Counted from the stretch's first letter, positions 52,342 through 61,028 are shown. The stretch is DNA of 64,000 bases from Gaiellasilicea sp037721555 (GCA_037721555.1 JBBJOI010000002.1:119749-183748); one strand, 5' to 3'. The notes: a model not told the origin generated them from the sequence alone. Made by a program: numbers and translations.

Positions 52342-53514
52342 GTGAAGATCACCGCGGTCGAGACTCACGTCTGCAACGCGCGAATGCGTAACTGGGTCTT
52401 CGTGCGCGTCCTGACCGACGAGCCGGGCTTGCACGGCTGGGGCGAGGCGACGCTCGAGTGGCATACCCGCGCCGTCGTCGGCGCGGTCGAGGACCTGGCC
52501 GAGCTCGTCGTCGGCGAGGATCCGACGCGGATCGAGCACCTCTGGCAGACGATGTTCCGGCAGCACTTCTGGCACGGCAACGACATCGTCCGAGGAACGG
52601 CTCTGTCGGGAATCGACATCGCGCTCTGGGACATCCTCGGCAAGGTGCACGGCGTGCCGTGCCACCGGCTCTGGGGCGGGCCGGTGCGCGACTACATTCG
52701 CCTCTACGGCCACCTCGGCGGCGGCCTGATGGAGGACTTCTACGAGAGCGACGAGCCGGCCCGGTTCGCGGAGCTTGGTCGTGCGCTCGTCGAGCAGGGG
52801 TTCACCGCGTTCAAGGCGATGGCGGTGCCGCCGACGATGCCGCTCGAGGGGCTCGGGCCGGTGCGCCACGCCGAGCGCTGCGTTGACGCGATGCGCGAAG
52901 CGGTCGGCGAGGGGATCGACCTGATGGTCGACTGCCACGCCCGGCCGAGCCCGCGGATGGGCCACCTCTTCGCCCGTGCCCTCGAGCCGTTCGGCCTCCT
53001 CTGGCTCGAGGAGCCCTGCTGGCCCGAGCGTGCCGATGACATCGCGGCGATCCAGCGTTCGGTTTCGACACCCATCGCCACGGGGGAGCGCCTCGTCGGG
53101 ATCCACGGCTTCCGGGAGCTGCTCGAGAAAGGCGCCTGCAGCGTCCTGCAGCCGGACGTCACGCATTGCGGCGGGCTGACGGAGGCGCGGCGGATCGCGG
53201 CGCTCGCGGAGGCCTACCGCGTCGCGCTCGCGCCTCACAACCCGCAGGGGCCAGTCTCGACCGCGGCGTCGATCGAGCTCGGCCTGGCGACTCCGTCGTA
53301 CCTGATCTGCGAGGCCGTCACGGGTGACGTGCCTTGGCGGGCCGAGGTGGTCACCGAGTCGCACCGGATCGACCCCGCAGGGATGCGGGCCTTCCCGAGC
53401 GAGCTGCCCGGCCTCGGCGTCGAGATCGACCTCGACGTCGTGCGGCGGCATCCCTTCGAGCCCGAGCTGCTCCAGCGCGTCTACTACGCAGACGGCAGCG
53501 TGGGGGACTGGTGA
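52342..53514 (+). CDS. Enolase-superfamily dehydratase (galactonate dehydratase-like)
   Basis: A 390-residue protein: MKITAVETHVC start, GWGEATLEWHT, GTALSGIDIALWDILGK, FKAMAVPP at the first catalytic strand, VDCHARPSP (metal Asp plus His), WLEEPCWPE, ATGERL and APHNPQGP with a late His. This Asp-His combination is typical of the galactonate/mannonate-type acid-sugar dehydratases rather than of racemases with KxK. It begins with GTG six bases after the ceramidase-like gene and ends the operon, three bases from the convergent transporter. Substrate is not determinable. Confidence 0.88.
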   Translation: MKITAVETHVCNARMRNWVFVRVLTDEPGLHGWGEATLEWHTRAVVGAVEDLAELVVGEDPTRIEHLWQTMFRQHFWHGNDIVRGTALSGIDIALWDILGKVHGVPCHRLWGGPVRDYIRLYGHLGGGLMEDFYESDEPARFAELGRALVEQGFTAFKAMAVPPTMPLEGLGPVRHAERCVDAMREAVGEGIDLMVDCHARPSPRMGHLFARALEPFGLLWLEEPCWPERADDIAAIQRSVSTPIATGERLVGIHGFRELLEKGACSVLQPDVTHCGGLTEARRIAALAEAYRVALAPHNPQGPVSTAASIELGLATPSYLICEAVTGDVPWRAEVVTESHRIDPAGMRAFPSELPGLGVEIDLDVVRRHPFEPELLQRVYYADGSVGDW

Positions 53515-53517
53515 ACG

Positions 53518-54336
53518 TCAGCGTGCCGCGTCGGGCGCCACCGCGCTCGACTCGACCGGCGCCCGCGTCCGCTCGGTCGCGAACAGGAGGACGGCGAGGA
53601 TGACGACCCCTCCGCCGAGGAGCGTCAGCTGTGGCGGCCTCTCCGACAGCGCGAGCCACACCCAAAGTGGGCCGAGGACGACCTCGAGCAGCGTGATCAG
53701 CGCAACCTCGGACGCCGGGATCAGCCGGGCTCCCACCGTCAGGAGCGCCAGGCCGAGCGCCATCTGACCGAATCCCAGCAGGACGAGCAGGCCGAGGTCG
53801 GGCCCCGTCACGCTCGAAGGCTGTGCGAACGGGCCGAATGCGAGAACGAGGAGGAGCTGCGAAAGGCAGACGGCGGGCGCCATCGAGACGTCGCGGCGGT
53901 GCCGGGTGATCACGATGCCGACCGAGAACGCAAGCGTCATCACGAGCGAGGCGCCGATGCCGAGCAGGCTGCTGCTGCCCGGAGCGCCGACCATCAGCAC
54001 CACGCCGAAGAGAGCGACCACCATCGCGAGGCAGGCACGGCGCGTGATCGCCTCACGCAGCGCGAGCCACGCGATCAGCGCGGCGCCGATCGGCGCCGCC
54101 GCTTGCATGAAGAAGACGTTCGCGACGGTGGCGTGGTTGAGCGCGACGATGAACGATCCCGAGGCCACCGCCGTGCAGACCGCCACGGCAAGACCTGCCC
54201 GGCCCATCGAGCGGAAGGCGTGGGTCGTGCGACGGCCGCTGATGGCGACGACGAAGACACCGAGCGCGAGGAACGCGAAGACGGCGCGGCCCGCGAGTTG
54301 CGTCGTCGTGTCGACGGAGAGCTCCCGCTGCAGCAC
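53518..54336 (-). CDS. EamA/DMT-family transporter, N-terminus uncertain
   Basis: A polytopic protein of 272 residues from GTG 54336 with about nine hydrophobic helices in two EamA halves; ALNHATVANVFFMQAAAPIGAALIAWLALRE and the later IPASEVALITLLEVVLGPLWVWLAL are the paired helices of that family. The reading frame continues upstream with LYVAGAALAWSSAGV, which is the expected first helix. No ATG, GTG or TTG exists in that frame back to an upstream stop near 54420. Either the start was lost to a small indel (an ATG in another frame is nearby) or an unusual start is used. DMT proteins export metabolites such as amino acids. Confidence 0.8.
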   Translation of the reverse strand: MLQRELSVDTTTQLAGRAVFAFLALGVFVVAISGRRTTHAFRSMGRAGLAVAVCTAVASGSFIVALNHATVANVFFMQAAAPIGAALIAWLALREAITRRACLAMVVALFGVVLMVGAPGSSSLLGIGASLVMTLAFSVGIVITRHRRDVSMAPAVCLSQLLLVLAFGPFAQPSSVTGPDLGLLVLLGFGQMALGLALLTVGARLIPASEVALITLLEVVLGPLWVWLALSERPPQLTLLGGGVVILAVLLFATERTRAPVESSAVAPDAAR

Positions 54337-54482
54337 GCCTGCGCTCGACCAGGCAAGCGCAGCGCCCGCAACGTAGAGCTGTCCTCGGCGCCGAACGCCT
54401 GTTCGACCGTCGAGGCCCCATCTCCTGAGTCAATCACGGTCGTGGCGCCCGCTCGCCCGCGCCACCTGCCGAGACGCCCGAG

Positions 54483-54824
54483 TCAGGTCCGAGCGATCTC
54501 GTCGGTTTTCGCAGCCATGATGAAGTCGTTGCGGTGGAGTCCCCTGATCTTGTGCGTCCACCAGGTGACGGTCGTGCGGCCCCACTCGGTCAGCAGCGCG
54601 GGATGATGGCCCTCCGCTTCCGCGAGCGCACCGACTCCGGTGGTGAACGCCAGCGCCTGGGCAAAGTCCTCAGACGAGAAGACGCGTCGCAGGCGCTTGA
54701 TGCCGTCGAGCTCCACGAGCTCCCAGTCGGGCACCTGCGGTTGCAGCTCGGCGATCTCCTCGGCCGACACGGTTGGTGCGTCCCTCCGGCAGGCGACGCA
54801 GGTCATCTTTGTCAGCGCCTCCAC
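54483..54824 (-). CDS. phhB: Pterin-4a-carbinolamine dehydratase
   Basis: A 113-residue PCD/DCoH protein with the active-site EGHHPALLTEWG motif, a preceding FSSEDFAQALAFTTGVGALAEA helix and C-terminal TWWTHKIRGLHRNDFIMAAKTDE. It recycles 4a-hydroxytetrahydrobiopterin formed by aromatic amino acid hydroxylases, none of which is nearby. The N-terminal CVACRRDAP Cys pair is common in actinobacterial copies. Start: ATG 54824, with a second ATG at residue 7. The 3' part is duplicated as a remnant at 55678. Confidence 0.93.
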   Translation of the reverse strand: MEALTKMTCVACRRDAPTVSAEEIAELQPQVPDWELVELDGIKRLRRVFSSEDFAQALAFTTGVGALAEAEGHHPALLTEWGRTTVTWWTHKIRGLHRNDFIMAAKTDEIART

Positions 54825-54843
54825 GTCACGTCACACTAGAGGA

Positions 54844-55650
54844 GTGAGCAGCTCAAGCGACGACCGCCAGGCCCGCTTCAAGGCTCTGCATGCCGCAGGG
54901 GAGCTGTTCGTGATGCCGAACCCATGGGACGCCGGCTCCGCGCGGCTGCTCGCCGCCGCCGGCTTCCAGGCGCTCGCGACGACGAGCGCCGGGTTCGCCT
55001 GGTCGCTCGGGAAGCTCGACGGGCACGTGACGCGGGACGAGCTTGTCGCGCACGTGCGAAGCCTCGTCGCCGCGGCCGACCTGCCGTTGAACGTCGACAG
55101 CGAGCGCTGCTTCCCCGACGATCCAGGCGGTGTCGCCGAGACCGTCCGGATGCTCGCGGACGCCGGCGCGGCCGGATTCTCGATCGAGGATTAAGACCCG
55201 GTCACCGAGCGCATCGACGACATCGGACGCGCGGCGGAGCGGGTCGCGGAGGCCGCTGAGGCGGCGCACGGGATGGTGCTCACGGGGCGGGCGGAGAACC
55301 ACATTCGCGGTGTCGACGACCTGGATGACACGATCGCCCGACTGCTCGCCTATCGCGACGCCGGCGGGGACGCGGTCTACGCACCGGGGCTGCGAGACCT
55401 CGGGCAGATCGTGGAGGTCGTCAAGGCGGTCGGCGTGCCGGTGAACGTCCTCGCGCTCCCGCACGGACCGAGCGTCGCAGAGCTGGCCTCCGTGGGAGTT
55501 CGGCGCGTCTCGACGGGCGGTGCACTCGCAGGTGCGGCGTACGGTGCGCTCGTCGCTGCCGCCGAGGAGCTGCGCACCGCGGGAACGTCGCGTTACGTCG
55601 AGGGCGCCGTCTCGCGGGAGGTACTGCTGGCTGCGTTCGGCACCGGCTGA
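54844..55650 (+). pseudogene. Isocitrate lyase / PEP mutase family gene with in-frame TAA
   Basis: From GTG 54844 the frame reads FVMPNPWDAGSARLLAAAGFQALATTSAGFAWSLG, NVDSERCFPDD and GFSIED, typical of the carboxyphosphonoenolpyruvate mutase-like group. A TAA at 55192-55194 then replaces the tyrosine expected in the family IEDYDP motif. The same frame continues without other faults (DPVTERIDDI, LTGRAENHIRG, VYAPGL, RVSTGGALAGAAYGAL) to TGA 55650, a normal total of 268 codons. One base (TAC to TAA) would account for it. This is recent inactivation, readthrough or sequence error; the downstream half shows no decay. Confidence 0.8.
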
Positions 55651-55677
55651 TCCGCCGGCGGCGAGCGCCTCACCGGT

Positions 55678-56018
55678 TCAGACCCCTGCGAGCTCGTCGG
55701 TCTTGGCCGCCATGATGAAGTCGTTGCGGTGCAGGCCCCTGATCTTGTGCGTCCACCAGGCGGCCGTTTTCCTCCCCAAAGGTCAGCGTCTGGACGATGT
55801 GGGGGTGGTCGAGGCTCGCGGCGAGCTTGGCTTCCCCCGTGAATCGCAGGCGGAAACGAGCGTCCCTCGGTCAGTTCCGGGACGAGGAGTTTCAGAGCGA
55901 CACGACGCCCCGTCTCTGTGTCCTCGGCCAGGTGGACGGCGCCCATTGCTCGCTGCCCGATGAGGGAATCCACACGGAAGCCTGCGACCACCGTCTCGGG
56001 GCGAAGGTCCGACGACAT
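55678..56018 (-). pseudogene. Chimeric remnant: Ser/Thr kinase N-terminus joined to a pterin dehydratase C-terminus
   Basis: From ATG 56018 the sequence reads as the start of a Hanks-type kinase: LRPETVVAGFRVDSLIGQRAMGAVHLAEDTETGRRVALKLL (glycine loop degenerate, the VALK lysine present). After an extra base near 55866 it continues DARFRLRFTGEAKLAASLDHPHIVQTLTFGEEN. At about 55766 homology switches, in another frame, to AWWTHKIRGLHRNDFIMAAKTDELAGV and a stop at 55678, the last 28 residues of a PCD. That end is a 52-base near-identical copy of the phhB gene at 54514-54565. No intact product is possible. Confidence 0.75.
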
Positions 56019-56087
56019 CGCTCTCCGGCAGTTTGACAACAGAGTCGTCGAACCTCAAGCGCACGGCGGCCCGAGTACGCTGCGCCG

Positions 56088-56867
56088 ATGCTGGATGCGC
56101 TCGTCGTCCGTCCCGGCTCGGCCGCAGAACTCGAGCGGCGAGATCCGCGCGACAAGCTCGGGCTACCGGAGAAGGAGGACGCCGCGGAGATGCTTGCGGA
56201 GCTGCTCGAAGAGCTCTCGGCGCTGCAGGAACGGCTCTACGCCGAGGGAACGCGGAGCGTTCTGCTCGTTCTGCAGGGGCTCGATGCGTCCGGCAAGGAC
56301 GGGACGATCCGCCGCGTCTTCACCGGGGTCAACCCGCAGGGCTGCTACGTCACCTCGTTCAAGGCGCCGTCCCCGGTCGAGCTCGCGCACGACTTCCTCT
56401 GGCGCGTGCACGCGCAGTGCCCGGCGCGCGGGCTGATCGGCATCTTCAACCGTTCTCACTACGAGGACGTCGTCACGGTGGGGGTGCTCGGGCTGGCACC
56501 GGAGGCGGTGTGGCGGCGACGCCCGGAGCGGATCGTCGAGTTCGAGCGGCTGCTCGCCGACGAGGGGACGATGGTGCTCAAGTGCTTCCTGCACGTCTCG
56601 ATCGAGGAGCAGCGAGAGCGGTTCGCCGAGCGCCTCTCCGATCCGAGCAAGCGCTGGAAGCACAATCCGAAGGACGAGGAGACGAGTCGGCGGTTCGGTG
56701 AGTTCACGGCTGCGTACGCCGAGGCGATCACCGCGACCTCGACGGAGTGGGCACCCTGGTACGTCGTCCCCGCGGACCGCAACTGGGTCCGCAACCTCGC
56801 GGTCGCGACCGTGCTCGTCGAGGCGCTGCGCCGACTCGACCCGCAGTTCCCGCACGCCCCGCGCTGA
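56088..56867 (+). CDS. ppk2: PPK2-family polyphosphate kinase
   Basis: A 259-residue PPK2 with Walker A GLDASGKDGTIRRVF (about residues 64-78), FNRSHYEDV with Walker-B-like acidic residue region and the lid with RWKHNPKDE. The C-terminal WYVVPADRNWVRNLAVATVLVEAL is characteristic. It transfers phosphate between polyphosphate and nucleotides. Length suits a single-domain enzyme of class I or III. It is divergent from the kinase remnant and probably monocistronic, with the convergent SnoaL gene ten bases beyond the stop. Confidence 0.93.
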   Translation: MLDALVVRPGSAAELERRDPRDKLGLPEKEDAAEMLAELLEELSALQERLYAEGTRSVLLVLQGLDASGKDGTIRRVFTGVNPQGCYVTSFKAPSPVELAHDFLWRVHAQCPARGLIGIFNRSHYEDVVTVGVLGLAPEAVWRRRPERIVEFERLLADEGTMVLKCFLHVSIEEQRERFAERLSDPSKRWKHNPKDEETSRRFGEFTAAYAEAITATSTEWAPWYVVPADRNWVRNLAVATVLVEALRRLDPQFPHAPR

Positions 56868-56876
56868 GCGTTGCGC

Positions 56877-57266
56877 CTATTCGCCCCAGCCGAGCGGAGG
56901 CTCGCTGCGCCCCGCCTCGATCTGCCAGTACTCCCAGAGAGCGGTGCAGCGCCCGTCCGGGTCGAAACGGAGTAGGAGGCAGCCGGGCAACGTGAGGTCA
57001 CCCTCCTCGGGGTCGATCAGCGTCGTCCACCACTCGACCGCGACCCGTTCGTCCGTCACGATCGGACGGCCGGTCCGCACGACGACCTCGCGCTGCGTGC
57101 CGGCTGCCTGTTGCCAGTAGCCGCGGATCGCGTCGCTCCCGACGGGCGGCTCGCGAAAGACGCTCGAGCGGTAGGACGCGTCGGGGGTAAAGAGCCCGAC
57201 GACCGCGTCAGCGTCTGCGGTCTCCCAGGCGCGTGCGTAACGCTCGACCCATGCCTCGATCGTCAC
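56877..57266 (-). CDS. SnoaL-like / NTF2-fold protein
   Basis: A 129-residue protein with the cone-shaped NTF2 pattern: MTIEAWVERYARAWETADADAVVGLFTPDASYRSSVF, a GSDAIRGYWQ helix, and paired strands ending in RCTALWEYW. Members are ketosteroid-isomerase-like enzymes or binding proteins; no catalytic set can be assigned. It starts at GTG 57266 and is convergent with the PPK2 gene. Confidence 0.85.
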   Translation of the reverse strand: MTIEAWVERYARAWETADADAVVGLFTPDASYRSSVFREPPVGSDAIRGYWQQAAGTQREVVVRTGRPIVTDERVAVEWWTTLIDPEEGDLTLPGCLLLRFDPDGRCTALWEYWQIEAGRSEPPLGWGE

Positions 57267-57331
57267 CCGCCGATCCTAGCCACAGCGTCGGCCCCTCAGA
57301 TCTGTCCAGCGGCGCTCCGGTCTGGCGCCCG

Positions 57332-58253
57332 CTATCCCGACGCGTCAGGCGGCTCGCGGACCTTTCGCTGGCGCCTCGTGCGTGAGTCCGGGCGGTCGAC
57401 GCCACGACCGACGAGGGTGCCCGCGAGATACGCGCCCCAGCCGAGCACAGCGGCCGCCACGGCCAGGATCGTCGTGAGCCCGCGATAGCACTCGGACGCA
57501 CCGGGATCGCACGGGGTTGCCCTGTCGACGATCATCGCCCAGACAACCAAGCCGGCAGTCGAAGTCGTCACGATGGGGAAGAGTTGGGCGGCGAACGACA
57601 CGACGGACGGTCTCCAGGCCGGCAGCGAAGAAGACAACGACAACTGCGGTGTACAAGAAGCGCCAGCCGTCTTGCTCACGCACCGAGAACGAGGCGAGGA
57701 TCTGCTCCCGGTCGTACCGCGGTCCGCCCGGTTCCGTTTGCCTGCCCCCGTACCGCCGAAGTGCGTCCTGGCGCAGTTCGCGCAGAGCAGGCGAGAGGAA
57801 GGCTCCCCAATCCTCCAGTTGGCGACCGTAGGTGCCGCCGCCGCTCGGGCCAAGCTTCGCGTCGACCCGTGTCGTCTGAACGAGACCGATGAACGCGACG
57901 GTGAGGACTGCGAGCGAGAGGACGATCCGAGCAACCCGATGTCGTGTCAGGAGGAGAGCAGCCGCGCCGAGCAGGATGCATACCGTCCCTCCCGCAACAT
58001 ACGCCCAGGCGTGGGGCGAGACGCCCACGAGGGAGAGCTGCCTCGCGATTCCGGTGCACCGCTGGGCGTTCCCCCCACCGCCGCACGCAGAGCCGCCGAG
58101 GACGAGTCCCGGCAGGAGCACCGCCGCGAGCACGGCGACTGCTCCGGCCGCCACCGTGACGACGACGAACGCATCGTCAGCGACCCGCTCGAGCCACGAG
58201 CGCACAAACCGAGCATAGATCGGCAGACGAAGCGCGCTCCGACAGTCAGGCAA
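57332..58253 (-). pseudogene. Membrane protein of unknown function, frameshifted near 57595
   Basis: From ATG 58253 (or GTG 58205, which better precedes the first helix) the frame encodes four hydrophobic helices: FVVVTVAAGAVAVLAAVLLPGLVLG, AYVAGGTVCILLGAAALLL, IVLSLAVLTVAFIGLV and LYTAVVVVFFAAGLETV. A soluble loop rich in Arg/Gln lies before the last. After FFAAGLETVRR the natural continuation is in the +1 frame: AAQLFPIVTTSTAGLVVWAMIVDRA, then a last helix ILAVAAAVLGWGAYLAGTLVG and a basic tail to TAG 57332. Without the frameshift it would be about 300 residues. A pair of cysteines after helix 1 recurs in the later loop (CDPGASEC). No family recognised. Confidence 0.65.
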
Positions 58254-58336
58254 CCGTCGCGACGCGTGTGCCGCAGCCTGAAGCCTGCATGCGGGCGGCG
58301 GGGTCGAGGCAGACGTTCCCGACTATGCACGGCTCG

Positions 58337-58366
58337 CCCGGCGGCGGCGCGGACGCCGCCGCCGGG
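58337..58366 (-). terminator. Perfect 13-bp GC hairpin after the ScyD/ScyE-family gene
   Basis: CCCGGCGGCGGCG and CGCCGCCGCCGGG pair perfectly around a 4-base loop, 13 bases past the stop of the minus-strand gene at 58379. There is no U-tract, as is usual for high-GC actinobacterial stem-loop terminators. It separates that gene from the frameshifted membrane gene downstream. Confidence 0.7.
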
Positions 58367-58378
58367 CCGCGCCGCCGG

Positions 58379-59473
58379 CTACGGGGCTATCCGCAGCACC
58401 TCTCCGACCGCGGCGCTGGCGCCTCGGTTGGAGACGTAGAACGCGTCGTCGCGGCCGATGGTCATGCCGGCCGGGCGGCTGAGGCCGCCGTAGACGACCG
58501 GGTGAGGTGCCGACGCAGCGACCTGGACGATGCTCCCCGGGCAGGTGAAGAATGGCCCGCACGAGGCGTGCTGGAGTGCGTAGAGCGCGCCGTCGTCCCC
58601 GAACGCGAGGTCGACGACGGTGGTGAGGCCGGTCGCGTAGACGCTCGTCGAGCCGTTTGGCGCGATCCGATGGATCCGGGCGAAACCGGTCAGGAAGGGG
58701 ACGCCGGTCAGCTCGGAGACGTACAGCGCCCCGTCGGGCCCGAGTGCCGTAGCCGTCGGCACCGAGTCGATGAACGGCGGCCCGATCGGGGTCGGGTTCG
58801 GACGACCGGGGAACACGGCGAGCGTCTCGACGGCGCCGCCCGCGACCGAGAAGACGGCGTTGGCGCCGGCGTCGGCGACGATCTGTTGACGCGAGAGCGC
58901 CAGCAGCCCGTATGGGTTCGAGTCGATCGGCCCTCCGGCTGGATTGACCGCCTCCTCGTAGGCCGCGATGTCGGCGATTTCGGTGATCTGACGGGCCGCG
59001 GACACCTTGATCAACTTGCCCATCAACGTCCCCGCCGGCCCCAGCGGCACACGGGACGTTGGCGGGGTGCCGCCGAGGCCAATCGTGACGTACGCGTCGT
59101 TGCGCCCGAAGAACGGGATCGTGCGGAACGCAAAGGCGATGTCCTGCGGCCCGCCTTCCGCCTCGGCTCCGCTCGGGCGCGCGAGCGACGGCAGACCCGT
59201 CAGCCACTTTTCCTGCACACCGTCACGCAGACGGCTGATCGCGCCTGTAGCTCCGAAGCCCTGCGTCTCCCCGCGCACGACTCGGAAGGGCGGGCCGGGG
59301 CCTCCTCGGCCGCCCTCCGTGACGTAGAGCGCGCCGTCGGGGCCGAACGCGAGGCCGCGCGGATTGTCGAGCCCGGTCATGACGGGCGTTACGGTGGCGC
59401 CGGCTGCACTAACCGCGCCGAAAACGAGGAGCGCTGTCAACGTGGCCAGTGCCGCTGCTCCTGTGCGAACCAT
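58379..59473 (-). CDS. Secreted beta-propeller protein, ScyD/ScyE family
   Basis: A 364-residue exported protein: signal MVRTGAAALATLTALLVFGAVSAAGA, then LDNPRGLAFGPDGALYVTEGGRGG, a PQDIAFAF blade and repeated ALGPDGALYVSEL / LAFGDDGALYALQH strands, as in SMP30/NHL-like six-bladed propellers of the ScyD/ScyE group. ATG 59473 has a GAGGAAAGGGG site before it and begins the signal peptide; two earlier starts (GTG 59503, ATG 59500) overlap the upstream stop. It is third in a minus operon of exported proteins (61028 to 58379). In cyanobacteria relatives accompany scytonemin genes; nothing here suggests scytonemin, so role is open. Confidence 0.85.
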   Translation of the reverse strand: MVRTGAAALATLTALLVFGAVSAAGATVTPVMTGLDNPRGLAFGPDGALYVTEGGRGGPGPPFRVVRGETQGFGATGAISRLRDGVQEKWLTGLPSLARPSGAEAEGGPQDIAFAFRTIPFFGRNDAYVTIGLGGTPPTSRVPLGPAGTLMGKLIKVSAARQITEIADIAAYEEAVNPAGGPIDSNPYGLLALSRQQIVADAGANAVFSVAGGAVETLAVFPGRPNPTPIGPPFIDSVPTATALGPDGALYVSELTGVPFLTGFARIHRIAPNGSTSVYATGLTTVVDLAFGDDGALYALQHASCGPFFTCPGSIVQVAASAPHPVVYGGLSRPAGMTIGRDDAFYVSNRGASAAVGEVLRIAP

Positions 59474-59499
59474 TCGTGTCCCCTTTCCTCTCGCTCGCA

Positions 59500-60468
59500 T
59501 CACCGCGAGCGCTTCTCACGGAGCCGCACGATGCGGCCCGCGGTCTGGTCTGCGACCCACACGTCGCTGGTGACCACGATCGAGCTCGCATCATGAACCT
59601 TTGGGAGAGCGAATCCAACCCGGCGATCGGTGGGTGTCGGGTCGACCTGCACGAGGCTTCCCCGCGTGGCGAGCCAGAGCGTTTTTCCGCCGGCAAGAGT
59701 GGGGCCGTAGCCGTCGAACCGATGGCCAGGGACGTTGACGTGGAGAATCCGGTTCTTCGCGATCCGCGCGAGCGAGGCGGCGTTCGCGCGTCCGACCCAG
59801 ACGGAGCCTCGCGTCACCGCGAGGGATCGTGCGCCGAGGACGGGAATCCGGGTGTCCAGGCGAGAGGTCTCGGGGTCGATCCGGCCAACGCCGTTGCCGT
59901 GCGCCATTACGATCCACACCCCGTCTCGGTCGGTCACGATCGCGCCGGGCCAGAGATCCCCACGTGAAAGCCGGATCGTCGCCGTCACGCGGCCGGTGCG
60001 CGGCTCCACCCGCTGTACCGTCGAGTCGAGCTGGTTCTGCACCCAGACCGAGCCGTGGCCGACCGTCAGGCCGTTCGGCAGTCCGCCGACCCGGATCTCC
60101 TGCGTGACCTGATTCGTGGCTGGGTCGATCCGCAGCAGCCGGTCACCAAAGACGTCGACTGCCCAGATTGCCCCGAAGCCGGCGGCAAGTCCAATCACAG
60201 CGCCACCCGGCTCGATCCGCGCGACGATCGCACTCGTCGTCGGGTCGATCCGAGCAACACCATCCATGCCCAGTGACACCCAGATGGCCTCGGGGGTCGC
60301 GATGATGCTCGACGGAGAACCCCCGACCTCAATCATGGACACAACTTGTAGGCCCGCCGTTCGCGACGGTCTCTCTGCCTGTCTTTGCGCTCGCGAGAGA
60401 CTCGGCGCGAAGGCGGCCACCACGGCGCCGGCGAGCAGCGCGACTGCAGTTGTTCGGAGCAACAGCAT
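59500..60468 (-). CDS. Secreted YVTN/Vgb-type beta-propeller protein
   Basis: A 322-residue exported protein: MLLLRTTAVALLAGAVVAAFAPSLSRA signal peptide, then seven degenerate repeats of the form G.VWV...G.V.RIDP.T..V...I.VG (for example AIWAVDVFGDRLLRIDPATNQV and SVWVQNQLDSTVQRVEPRTGRV). The same repeat builds the external half of the SARP regulator at 61115, so the two are structural relatives in neighbouring genes. ATG 60468 has AGGAGG seven bases upstream and overlaps the preceding TGA. Cys residues are absent. It may be a ligand, partner or competitor for the regulator's propeller. Confidence 0.85.
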   Translation of the reverse strand: MLLLRTTAVALLAGAVVAAFAPSLSRAQRQAERPSRTAGLQVVSMIEVGGSPSSIIATPEAIWVSLGMDGVARIDPTTSAIVARIEPGGAVIGLAAGFGAIWAVDVFGDRLLRIDPATNQVTQEIRVGGLPNGLTVGHGSVWVQNQLDSTVQRVEPRTGRVTATIRLSRGDLWPGAIVTDRDGVWIVMAHGNGVGRIDPETSRLDTRIPVLGARSLAVTRGSVWVGRANAASLARIAKNRILHVNVPGHRFDGYGPTLAGGKTLWLATRGSLVQVDPTPTDRRVGFALPKVHDASSIVVTSDVWVADQTAGRIVRLREKRSR

Positions 60469-61028
60469 CACCCCTCCTCGCCCAGGCAGAACCCGTGCAA
60501 GCAGTGGCGCTGCCCCAGGAAGAGCCGTCCCTCGAGCGTCGAAGTCCGGGTCGCGAGGCTCACGGTGATGGAGCCGTGTCCGCGAGCGTCGGCGAAGACG
60601 CCGGTGCTCGAAGCCCCGTCGACCGTCCATGTGCCGGAGCCAATGGGACCGGCCGCGGTCTGGCAGAGGTACGCCACCTCGCGGAGGATCAGCACACCTT
60701 CGGCTAGGACGATCCGCCGGATTCCGGCGTTTGTCCAGCTGCCTGGACCGCACGGCTCGACCGAGCGATCCTGGCTCATCGCGAGCACCCCCGTGGCAGG
60801 GCCATGGCCTTTCACCGTGCCGCTAAGCGTGTTGATGAGCTGGAAGATGCCGAGGTCGGCTACGCGATTCGTAATCGACACGTTCGCCTCGTTGAAGGTC
60901 GCCTCGAACCGCATTGAGTCGAACCGCTCTGAGTCGCTGCGCGTCCCGGCGGCCGAGCTCAGTGCGAGCCCGCTCGCTGCGACGACCAGCGCCGCTGCGA
61001 CGAGGACGAGTCGTACGGCCTTGCCCAT
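60468..61028 (-). CDS. Hypothetical secreted protein, first gene of the propeller operon
   Basis: A 186-residue protein with a signal peptide (KAVRLVLVAAALVVAASGLALSSAAG) and a mostly beta mature domain. It includes SITNRVADLGIFQLINTLSGTVKGHGPATGV, AEGVLILREVAYLCQTAAGPIGSGTWTV and GHGSITVSLATRTSTLEGRLFLG; the layout resembles allene-oxide-cyclase-like or lipocalin-like small barrels, with low certainty. Four cysteines (CGPG, LCQT, HCLHGFC) may form disulfides. ATG 61028 has AGGAGGTAAGG upstream, excellent. It is divergent from the membrane SARP gene and leads the exported-protein operon. Confidence 0.75.
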   Translation of the reverse strand: MGKAVRLVLVAAALVVAASGLALSSAAGTRSDSERFDSMRFEATFNEANVSITNRVADLGIFQLINTLSGTVKGHGPATGVLAMSQDRSVEPCGPGSWTNAGIRRIVLAEGVLILREVAYLCQTAAGPIGSGTWTVDGASSTGVFADARGHGSITVSLATRTSTLEGRLFLGQRHCLHGFCLGEEG

